Source of the DNA: Flavimarina sp. Hel_I_48
GTDB lineage: Bacteria; Bacteroidota; Bacteroidia; Flavobacteriales; Flavobacteriaceae
DNA: 64,000 bases
Direction of reading: 5' to 3'
NCBI RefSeq assembly: GCF_000733945.1
Contig: NZ_JPOL01000002.1
Location: 1,055,001 to 1,119,000, forward strand
This document shows positions 57,445-64,000 of the stretch, piece after piece. Each line of letters begins with the position of its first letter. The first letter of the stretch is position 1. The notes below the pieces were generated by a model. It was not told where the DNA came from, made no database searches, and was given only the letters and a program-made list of their open reading frames with translations. Made by a program: the position numbers and the translations under genes.

Positions 57445-58980
57445 ATGAAAATTTTACGCCTTATCCTTGGCGATCAGCTCAACCACAAGCATTCCTGGTA
57501 CGATCAGCCAGAAAGCGATGTCATTTATTTTATGGCCGAAATGCGCCAGGAAACCGATTATGTTATGCACCATATTCAAAAAGTAGTTGCCTTTTTTGAA
57601 TCCATGCAAAACTTCGCCAAATATCTCCGGGAACGAGAGCATAATGTCATTTACTTCGGTATAAATGACGATAACAATGAGCAGGATCTGGCTAAAAATC
57701 TCAGCCAACTTATAAAAAATAACCAGATCGAGAAATTTGAGTATCAACTTCCTGATGAATATAGACTTGATGAGCAATTAAAGGCATTTTGTAAGGACAT
57801 AGATATTCCTTCGGAAGTTTATGATACCGAACATTTTCTCACTTCGCGTAATGATCTGGAAAATTTCTATAAAGGCAAGAAACAGTTCACTATGGAATAT
57901 TTTTACCGTGATATGCGGAAAAAATATGATATCCTTATGCTCAATGCAAAGGATCCCGAAGGTGGCAAATGGAATTTTGACAAAAGCAACCGCGACAAAT
58001 GGAAGGGCAAACCTGAAATTCCGCATGAGCGTGGTTTTAGAAAAGACGTATCAGATACTTTAAAAGAGATTGAGGAGGCCGGTATCAAAACCTTTGGTAA
58101 TATAAATACTAAATCTTTTAACTGGCCCACTTCCAGGGAAGATGCCCTTGCTGTTCTCAACTATTTTTGCAAAAATCTTTTGGTTCATTTTGGGGATTAT
58201 CAAGACGCGATGGATCCTGAAGAAGCCTATTTATATCATAGCAGGTTAAGTTTTGCCATGAATAGCAAAATGCTTCACCCGCGTGAGGTGATTCATTCGG
58301 TAATAGATTATTGGCGCGATCACCAAGACAAAATAGACATTAGTCAGGTGGAAGGTTTTGTACGGCAGATTTTAGGTTGGCGGGAATATATGCGCGGCAT
58401 TTACTGGATGAAAATGCCGGGGTATGCAGAAAAAAACAGTTTGGACAACCATAATCCCCTACCCGATTTTTACTGGACGGCAGAAACAAAGATGAATTGT
58501 CTGCACCACGCCATCAAGCAAAGTCTTGATCATGCCTACGCGCACCACATTCAACGTCTAATGATCACGGGTAACTATGCTCTGCTCACACAAACAGATC
58601 CCAAAGAAGTGGACGCCTGGTATCTTGGAATTTATATTGACGCCATAGAATGGGTTGAAATTACAAATACCCGTGGCATGAGCCAATATGCTGATGGGGG
58701 TCTGGTAGCGACAAAACCCTACGTTTCAAGCGGCAGCTATATTCATAAAATGAGTAACTATTGTGGGGACTGCACCTATAGCGTTACTAAAAAAGATGGG
58801 GAAAACGCTTGTCCATTCAATAGTCTATACTGGAATTTCCTGGATGACAAAAGGGAATATTTTAAAGGTAACCAGCGTATGAAACTTATGATGAGCATAC
58901 TTGACAAAAAAGACAGAAACCAGTTGGAATCTCTCAAAAACAGGGCATATGATATCATAAATCATCCAGAAAAATATTAA
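57445..58980 (+). CDS. Fe-S bacterial cryptochrome/(6-4) photolyase (FeS-BCP, PhrB type)
   Basis: A 511-residue protein. The N-terminal domain has LRLILGDQLNHKHSWYDQ, typical of the class. The C-terminal catalytic domain has GFVRQILGWREYMRGIYWMK, HAYAHHIQRLMITGNYALLT and SQYADGGLVATKPYVSSGSY. Four cysteines at 352, 440, 443 and 456 (MNCLHH; NYCGDCTY; ENACPF) match the 4Fe-4S ligand set of Agrobacterium PhrB (350, 438, 441, 454) with a constant shift of two. It should therefore carry a 4Fe-4S cluster and repair (6-4) photoproducts, or act as a photoreceptor. It closes the light-response operon. Confidence 0.95.
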   Translation: MKILRLILGDQLNHKHSWYDQPESDVIYFMAEMRQETDYVMHHIQKVVAFFESMQNFAKYLREREHNVIYFGINDDNNEQDLAKNLSQLIKNNQIEKFEYQLPDEYRLDEQLKAFCKDIDIPSEVYDTEHFLTSRNDLENFYKGKKQFTMEYFYRDMRKKYDILMLNAKDPEGGKWNFDKSNRDKWKGKPEIPHERGFRKDVSDTLKEIEEAGIKTFGNINTKSFNWPTSREDALAVLNYFCKNLLVHFGDYQDAMDPEEAYLYHSRLSFAMNSKMLHPREVIHSVIDYWRDHQDKIDISQVEGFVRQILGWREYMRGIYWMKMPGYAEKNSLDNHNPLPDFYWTAETKMNCLHHAIKQSLDHAYAHHIQRLMITGNYALLTQTDPKEVDAWYLGIYIDAIEWVEITNTRGMSQYADGGLVATKPYVSSGSYIHKMSNYCGDCTYSVTKKDGENACPFNSLYWNFLDDKREYFKGNQRMKLMMSILDKKDRNQLESLKNRAYDIINHPEKY

Positions 58981-59247
58981 TGCTAACGTTAAACCGGTGT
59001 TAAGCAACTCTAATAAAATAAACCAATTGCTATCTTTAATAGCGTTAAATGACAATAACATGAAGTGATAAAACCCAGGGAATAAGCATCTGAACCAAAA
59101 CAATTAGTTTTTAATTAATTATATATAATATTCAGAATTGCGAATTATTTTATTGAAAAATGTATACATTAGTAGTAGTAAACCTGAATCATTTAGGTTA
59201 TTGTCAAAAATATTTAAAACATTAAATTTTAATTTAACTTAATCATT

Positions 59248-59385
59248 ATGAGAAAATTATTTGTAGCCCTTTTTATGATGGGCCTAGTAAGCACGGCGTT
59301 TGTAAGCTGTAGAGAAACCACAGGAGATAAAATTGAAGACGCAGCAGATGATGCAGGAGATGCAGTAGAAGATGCTGTAGATTAG
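59248..59385 (+). CDS. Tiny acidic lipoprotein
   Basis: A 45-residue protein MRKLFVALFMMGLVSTAFVS followed by CRETTGDKIEDAADDAG and DAVEDAVD. The lipobox is AFVSC, so the mature peptide is only 25 residues, starting at the lipidated Cys, and is dominated by Asp, Glu and Ala in a short repeat (DAADDAGDAVEDAVD). The layout resembles entericidin-type small lipoproteins, but the net charge is opposite to many of them. A promoter-like AT-rich region precedes it and a strong terminator follows. It is too short for most gene finders. Confidence 0.75.
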   Translation: MRKLFVALFMMGLVSTAFVSCRETTGDKIEDAADDAGDAVEDAVD

Positions 59386-59408
59386 ATCACCAATAAATAG
59401 TACATTTT

Positions 59409-59441
59409 AAAAAACCTCACGGATTTTCGTGGGGTTTTTTT
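59409..59441 (+). terminator. Terminator after the tiny lipoprotein gene
   Basis: AAAAAACCTCACG pairs with CGTGGGGTTTTTT (one G-T pair) around GATTTT, followed by T. It supports transcription of the small gene. Confidence 0.88.
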
Positions 59442-59594
59442 ATGTATTCCCTAATAAAAGTTTAGTGCAATTTAACAGGGCGAACCCGCCATTGTACCCG
59501 AAATTTATAGTGACTTCAATAAACTATTGAAGAGCTGAAAAAATTCGATTTTTAAAAGTTCGAACAGCTTAAATTTTTCAAATTAAACTTTAAA

Positions 59595-60434
59595 ATGGAG
59601 AAGAAAATAACGGATATACAAGGAACATGGGAACTTTCAAACGGCGTAAAAATGCCCTATGTAGGATTAGGTGTCTGGCAATCTGACCAGGGTGAAGAAG
59701 TAATGAATGCAGTAAAATGGGCCTTAAAAGCAGGTTATAGACATATTGATACCGCTGCAGCCTATAAAAACGAAGAAGGTGTAGGCAAGGCTATTAAAGA
59801 AAGTGGTGTAAACCGCGAAGATATTTTTGTAACCAGTAAATTATGGAACGATGATCAGGGTTACGAAGAAACCCTTAAAGCATTTGAAACCACAATGGAG
59901 AAGCTCCAGCTGGATGTACTCGATCTTTACCTCATTCACTGGCCGGTAGAAGGTAAATACAAAGATACCTGGCGCGCCATGGAAAAACTCTACAATGATG
60001 GCCGTATACGGGCAATAGGCGTAAGTAACTTTCTTAAGCCACAGTTAGAGGATCTTTTAAAAGATGCCAAGGTAAAACCAATGGTAAACCAACTAGAATT
60101 CCACCCCTGGCTTGTACAACAGGAACTTCAGGACTTCTGTGAGAAAAATAATATTCAGTATGAAGGTTGGTCACCATTGATGCAGGGCAAGCTTTTTAGT
60201 GAAGATATTGTAAATGATATTGCTGAGAAATATGACAAATCCCCCGCACAAATCGTACTGCGATGGGATTTACAGCACGGAGTGATTACCATTCCTAAAT
60301 CTGTCAATGAAAAGCATATCAAATCCAATATCGAAATATTCGATTTTGAACTTTCTGATGAAGATATGAAAACTATTGATGCGCTGGATAAAAGCGAAAG
60401 ATTAGGACCAGATCCTGCCAATTTCGACTTCTAA
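59595..60434 (+). CDS. Aldo/keto reductase
   Basis: A 279-residue NADPH-dependent carbonyl reductase with a TIM barrel. The tetrad is visible: Asp and Tyr in HIDTAAAYKNEEGVG, Lys in VTSKLWN, His in LYLIHWPV. The N-terminal PYVGLGVW, IRAIGVSNFL and the cofactor loop IPKSVNEKHIKSN are conserved. It may act on methylglyoxal or diketo-gulonate-like substrates. It is followed by an SDR gene after a 90-base gap containing a hairpin. Confidence 0.95.
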   Translation: MEKKITDIQGTWELSNGVKMPYVGLGVWQSDQGEEVMNAVKWALKAGYRHIDTAAAYKNEEGVGKAIKESGVNREDIFVTSKLWNDDQGYEETLKAFETTMEKLQLDVLDLYLIHWPVEGKYKDTWRAMEKLYNDGRIRAIGVSNFLKPQLEDLLKDAKVKPMVNQLEFHPWLVQQELQDFCEKNNIQYEGWSPLMQGKLFSEDIVNDIAEKYDKSPAQIVLRWDLQHGVITIPKSVNEKHIKSNIEIFDFELSDEDMKTIDALDKSERLGPDPANFDF

Positions 60435-60467
60435 ATACAGCTAGAATCAGCTTTTAATATAATATAT

Positions 60468-60510
60468 AATAGGCGTATTTACCAGAATAGACGGTAAGTA
60501 CGCCTATTTT
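60468..60510 (+). terminator. Hairpin between the aldo/keto reductase and SDR genes
   Basis: AATAGGCGTA.TTACC pairs with GGTAA.TACGCCTATT around a nine-base loop, followed by TTT. It would end the aldo/keto reductase transcript, leaving the SDR gene with little room for its own promoter. Confidence 0.72.
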
Positions 60511-60527
60511 AATTCAAACAACAATTT

Positions 60528-61286
60528 ATGTGGAATCTTAAAACAAAAACCGCTCTTGTAACTGGAGGAACAAAAGGGATAGGCAAAGCCACCGTACAGG
60601 AATTTCTTCAACTTGGAGCCAAAGTAATTTTTACCGCACGCAGTGAAAAGGACGTTAAGGCACTAGAAAAAGAACTTAATATAAACGGCAACGAAGTTTA
60701 TGGATTTGCCGGTGACGTAGCCAGCGAAGACGATCTAAAGTCCCTTCATGCTTTTGTTACTGAAAAATTCAACAAACTGGATATTCTTGTAAATAATGCG
60801 GGAATAAATATCAGAAAACCGGCAGTTGACTATACGACGGAAGAATTTGAAAAAATCATTTCGATAAATCTTGCAGCGCCTTTTCATATTTGCAGGTTGT
60901 TTTATGAACAGCTCAAAAAATCTGGGGAAGCGTCGATCATCAATGTAGCATCCGTAGCAGGAACGCAAGATGTAAAAAGTGGCAGCCCGTATGCCATGGC
61001 AAAAGCCGGACTGTTACAACAAACGCGCAGCCTGGGATCTGAGTGGGCTCCTGACCACATTCGTGTTAATGCAGTATCGCCCTGGTATACCGAAACTCCA
61101 CTTACCGCTTCGGTTTTTGAGAATGAAGAACGTTTCAACAAAATCAAGGAACGCACCCCTATGAACCGCGTTGCACAACCCGAAGAAATTGCAGATGCGA
61201 TTGCATTTCTGGCCATGAACAAATCCTCTTACATTACAGGTCAAAATATTATTGCAGATGGTGGACTGAGTGCAAATGCGCTATAA
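60528..61286 (+). CDS. SDR-family oxidoreductase
   Basis: A 252-residue classical short-chain dehydrogenase. The NAD(P) loop is [10 protein letters not shown], with [15 protein letters not shown], the catalytic Ser in [10 protein letters not shown], and Tyr/Lys in [10 protein letters not shown] (YxxxK). The C terminus has [14 protein letters not shown], typical of the fold. The sequence is close to tropinone reductase-like or sugar dehydrogenases, but the substrate cannot be assigned. The basic residue after the Gly loop (TARSEKD) suggests NADPH. Confidence 0.93.
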   Translation: MWNLKTKTALVTGGTKGIGKATVQEFLQLGAKVIFTARSEKDVKALEKELNINGNEVYGFAGDVASEDDLKSLHAFVTEKFNKLDILVNNAGINIRKPAVDYTTEEFEKIISINLAAPFHICRLFYEQLKKSGEASIINVASVAGTQDVKSGSPYAMAKAGLLQQTRSLGSEWAPDHIRVNAVSPWYTETPLTASVFENEERFNKIKERTPMNRVAQPEEIADAIAFLAMNKSSYITGQNIIADGGLSANAL

Positions 61287-61374
61287 TTTGAACTTTAGGA
61301 CATTTCCTTATTAGAATATATTTTCTGATAAAAATATAATAGTAGCATAGAAAAGATAATCCCACGGAAAACCC

Positions 61375-61422
61375 TAATTGTACGTATAAAAAAATTTATA
61401 AATTAAGTTATACGTACAATTA
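61375..61422. promoter_or_regulatory. Inverted-repeat operator of the toxin-antitoxin pair
   Basis: TAATTGTACGTATAA (61375-61389) and TTATACGTACAATTA (61408-61422) are perfect 15-base inverted arms with an 18-base spacer. Each arm contains TACGTA, itself a palindrome. The centres are 33 bases apart, about three helical turns, so two antitoxin dimers could bind on one face of the DNA. A TATCTTTA -7-like box lies directly after the right arm, before the antitoxin start. Confidence 0.75.
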
Positions 61423-61443
61423 CTTTATCTTTATACCCTCAAA

Positions 61444-61722
61444 ATGAATAGAATGGATGCGAAACTCACATTAAAACTTGACAAAAAGGTTATCAGCGAT
61501 CTCAAAAAATATGCAAAGGAACATGAAACCAGTATTTCTAGGCTGCTTGAAAACTATGCGAGGAAACTTACCCGTAAAAAAGAAATTGTTGTAGAAGAGC
61601 CTCTCCCGAAATGGCTAGAGGAAATTGCAGAAATCACAAGCAAATATCCTGCTGACACCAGGACCGATGAAGAAATGCAAGCAGATTATGATGCCTATAG
61701 AGACAAAAAATACGGAGGATGA
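61444..61722 (+). CDS. Antitoxin, DUF6364/ribbon-helix-helix type
   Basis: A 92-residue protein. The N terminus has MNRMDAKLTLKLDKKVISDL, then KKYAKEHETSISRLLENYAR, the strand-helix-helix pattern of DUF6364 and other RHH DNA-binding antitoxins. The C-terminal part (LPKWLEEIAEITSKYP, then DADY-rich end) would wrap the toxin. It lies directly after an inverted-repeat operator. Its last codons overlap the toxin start by four bases (ATGA). Confidence 0.88.
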   Translation: MNRMDAKLTLKLDKKVISDLKKYAKEHETSISRLLENYARKLTRKKEIVVEEPLPKWLEEIAEITSKYPADTRTDEEMQADYDAYRDKKYGG

Positions 61723-62132
61723 CTACCATTTTTATTGACACAAATATTGTTCTCAATATCTTATTGAACAGAGCGTTTAAGGCAGAATCCTTAAAAATTC
61801 TTGCTCTGGCTACAAAAGAAGGTTATAGTCTTTGCATTTCTGCTTTATCCTATATGAATATCCATTACCAACTGAAAAAGAAATATACAGAGCGCGAATG
61901 CCGAGAACTGATAGCGAAATCAAAAAAACATATAACGACTATCGATCTCCATGATCTTCATATTGATAAAGCTTTAATTTCAGAATTCAAAGATTTTGAA
62001 GATGCCGTTCAATATAATGCTGCACTTTATGCTCAGGCTGATTGTATCATTACCAGAAATAAAAAAGACTTCAAAAAGAGTGTTATAAAAGTGCTCACAC
62101 CTACCGAATATCTTGCTCAATTGAGCCAATAA
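61719..62132 (+). CDS. PIN-domain toxin
   Basis: A 137-residue PIN ribonuclease, probably a VapC-like toxin. Acidic residues are seen in IFIDTNIVLNILL (Asp), FKDFEDAVQYNAAL (Asp/Glu pair) and ADCIITRNKKDF (Asp), the usual PIN active-site set. Length is normal. The overlap with the antitoxin ensures coupled synthesis. There is no other sign of a mobile element around the pair. Confidence 0.9.
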   Translation: MTTIFIDTNIVLNILLNRAFKAESLKILALATKEGYSLCISALSYMNIHYQLKKKYTERECRELIAKSKKHITTIDLHDLHIDKALISEFKDFEDAVQYNAALYAQADCIITRNKKDFKKSVIKVLTPTEYLAQLSQ

Positions 62133-62198
62133 TCGCTATAAAATGACGTTTTTCGGGTATAAATCAGATTAAAATCAGCAATTTTTCCTGAAAAATAT

Positions 62199-64000
62199 TT
62201 ATTTATATCCTTGCGCCTGTAATTCAAAGAGCTCTGCGTAAAGATTTGGGTTTTGCATCAATTGCTCGTGTGTGCCCAGTTCTAATATTTTCCCGTCCTG
62301 AAGCACCAGAATACGGTCTGCCATACGCACGGTACTAAACCGGTGCGAAATGATAATACTGGTTTTTCCTTGCGTAAGGTCAATAAAGCGTTCAAAAACC
62401 TCGTATTCTGCCCGGGCATCTAGCGCAGACGTGGGCTCATCAAGGATCATAACTTTTGCATCTTTCATATAGGCACGGGCAAGGGCAACTTTTTGCCATT
62501 GACCGCCAGAGAGTTCGCTGCCTTTTTTAAAACGTTTCCCCAGTTGGGTGTCATAGCCTTTTTTAAGATCGTTCACCACTTCACTGGCGAGGCTGAGGCT
62601 GGCAGCATTGGCAATTTTGGGATCATTGTTGATCTCCTCGATATCACCCACGGCAATATTTTCACGAAGCGTGAACTCATACCTGAAAAAATCCTGAAAA
62701 ATCACCCCAAACATTTTCTGATATTCTTCCCTTCGATACCGCTGTATATTGACTCCGTCTATTAAAATGCTCCCCTGAGTAGGTTCATAAAAACGCAACA
62801 ATAATTTTATCAAGGTGGTTTTACCAGCGCCATTTTGCCCTACAAAAGCCATTTTTTCACCAGCTTTGAGTTCGAAGCTAATGCCTTTAATAACTTCTTT
62901 TTCGCTCCCGGGATATCCAAAATGGAGATCCTCGATAACGATACCTTGGTGGATCTTTAATGGGATCTCGAGGTAATCGATTTCCGTATCCTCTACCTTA
63001 ATATCTATAAAATCAAAATAGTCCTTGAGATAAAGCGCACTTTCGGTAATACGGGTAAAGTTTGAAAAGAATTGCTGCAAGCTATTCCGTAACCGGTTAA
63101 AAGAAGCCGATAATAATGTAAGTTCACCTATGGTAATATCACCAAAAAGCACACTGCGAATAATCACCACATACGCCCCATAATAACAAATGACACCCAG
63201 ACTATTAAAAATCGCGCTATAAGTGCTCCGCTTTACGGTAAGTTTTTTATTTATATTGTAATACGTATCGCTAAGCCCCTTAAAGCGGTCAGAAACAAAG
63301 TTGGTCAGGCCGAAAAGTTTGATTTCCTTGGCCGTTTTATCATTTGCGCCTATGTACCTTAGGTAATCCAGTTCGCGCCGCTCTGCCGTCCAGCTTCTGG
63401 TAAGGGAATATTGCTGGCCGCTAAAGCGAATCTCATTGATAAAAAGCGGAATTATACTTAATGCAAGCAAAATTATCAGCAGGGGTTCAAAATAAATAAG
63501 TATCGCGATAAGGGAAATGATCGAAATTATGGCCTGTGCCTGCCCCAGTGCATTACTCATAAGCCCTACCCTGCCCTGTGTTTGCGTACGGGCACGTTCG
63601 AGCTTATCATAAAATTCTGAATCTTCCAGCTGCGCCATGCTGATACCACCGGTTTTTTTTATAATCGTAACCGAAGAGCGGTTGTTGTACAAATCACCCA
63701 GGAGACCGTCAGTCACACTTGTTAACCTGCTTATCAAGTCTGAAGCGATGGTAATAATAAACTCAAGAATGACATAGCGCCATAATTGCTCATAATCTGG
63801 AACATCCGCCGCTATCTGCGCAATAATTTCGTCAATGATCAACTTTCCAACCCAGAGGATTACCACAGGCGCAAAGGCATTGATCAATCTGGAGATCGCA
63901 TTAACAAGAAACAAAGACGGACTTGTCGCCCAGATTTCCCGAAAAAAACGAGGTATATAGCGCAAAGCCTGAAAGGACGCTTTTATATCGGTTTTCTTCT
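62199..64000 (-). CDS. ABC transporter, fused permease and ATPase (5' end outside the window)
   Basis: At least 600 residues of an exporter half-transporter. About 320 N-terminal residues form six membrane helices, including LFLVNAISRLINAFAPVVIL. The ATPase has Walker A GQNGAGKTTLIKLL, Q loop, signature LSGGQWQKVALARAYM, Walker B VMILDEPTSALDA and the H loop SIIISHRFSTV. A TTG at 63965 is a poor start: the frame stays open to the window edge (KKTDIKASFQA before it), so the true start lies just past 64000. It should act as a homodimer or heterodimer; substrate unknown. Confidence 0.93.
   Translation of the reverse strand, partial: KKTDIKASFQALRYIPRFFREIWATSPSLFLVNAISRLINAFAPVVILWVGKLIIDEIIAQIAADVPDYEQLWRYVILEFIITIASDLISRLTSVTDGLLGDLYNNRSSVTIIKKTGGISMAQLEDSEFYDKLERARTQTQGRVGLMSNALGQAQAIISIISLIAILIYFEPLLIILLALSIIPLFINEIRFSGQQYSLTRSWTAERRELDYLRYIGANDKTAKEIKLFGLTNFVSDRFKGLSDTYYNINKKLTVKRSTYSAIFNSLGVICYYGAYVVIIRSVLFGDITIGELTLLSASFNRLRNSLQQFFSNFTRITESALYLKDYFDFIDIKVEDTEIDYLEIPLKIHQGIVIEDLHFGYPGSEKEVIKGISFELKAGEKMAFVGQNGAGKTTLIKLLLRFYEPTQGSILIDGVNIQRYRREEYQKMFGVIFQDFFRYEFTLRENIAVGDIEEINNDPKIANAASLSLASEVVNDLKKGYDTQLGKRFKKGSELSGGQWQKVALARAYMKDAKVMILDEPTSALDARAEYEVFERFIDLTQGKTSIIISHRFSTVRMADRILVLQDGKILELGTHEQLMQNPNLYAELFELQAQGYK

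Noticed and set aside
61375..62132. A mobile island around the toxin-antitoxin genes
   Set aside because: No integrase, transposase, tRNA target or flanking direct repeat is visible within the window.

Overview
The window looks like a chromosomal segment of a member of the Flavobacteriaceae (Bacteroidota), probably marine. The evidence is promoter boxes of the TAnnTTTG type, almost no Shine-Dalgarno sequences in front of starts, two SusC/SusD pairs, and many families typical of this group: Porin_10, GSCFA, DUF4230, DUF4920, DUF4136, DUF4174, and a LysRS with a C-terminal tail. The genus cannot be fixed by reading alone.

Layout. 1-3750 (minus): the 5' end of a 23S gene, tRNA-Ala, tRNA-Ile and a complete 16S gene. 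The operon has three promoter-like boxes upstream and a perfect processing stem around the 16S. 4038-15795 (minus): a putative porin and two susC-susD operons whose promoters, leaders and signal peptides are nearly identical. 16080-24929: rnhB, two ferritin-like exported proteins, lipB, lysS, and a tightly coupled four-gene minus operon (HExxH small protein, PLP desulfhydrase/deaminase, glucosaminidase-LysM lipoprotein, hemL). 25178-29116: a 992-residue exported protein ending in a self-cleaving S74 chaperone, an overlooked DUF5522 gene and a DUF4136 lipoprotein. 29481-39926: katG, a crotonase, a long aromatic amino acid hydroxylase, a lactonase-like lipoprotein, DUF4230, GSCFA, mnmD, DUF4920 and ilvE.

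40226-52281: a small membrane protein, a SRPBCC/GyrI-like fusion coupled to a fluoride channel, an MFS carrier, a hydrolase-like protein without a nucleophile, lipA, a type I GAPDH, a TPR hybrid histidine kinase, lpxK, a Nif3-like protein and a CdsZ-like coiled coil without zinc ligands. 52422-61286 (all plus): a region rich in redox and light-damage functions: msrA, DUF4174, an Old Yellow Enzyme, a flavin reductase, DUF2256, a DASH cryptochrome, an Fe-S bacterial cryptochrome/photolyase, a tiny acidic lipoprotein, an aldo/keto reductase and an SDR. 61375-62132: a PIN toxin-antitoxin pair behind a perfect 15-bp inverted repeat. The window ends inside an ABC exporter gene.

How the genes fit together. 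The most coherent local system is 55300-58980: flavin reductase, DUF2256, cry-DASH and Fe-S photolyase in one direction with short or overlapping junctions, probably a DNA photorepair/light-response operon. Its neighbours repair or remove oxidised methionine and reactive carbonyls. Three short genes are reported here in addition to the long ones: DUF5522 (28282-28455), DUF2256 (55937-56071) and a 45-residue lipoprotein (59248-59385). I saw no prophage, insertion sequence, CRISPR array or integrative element.
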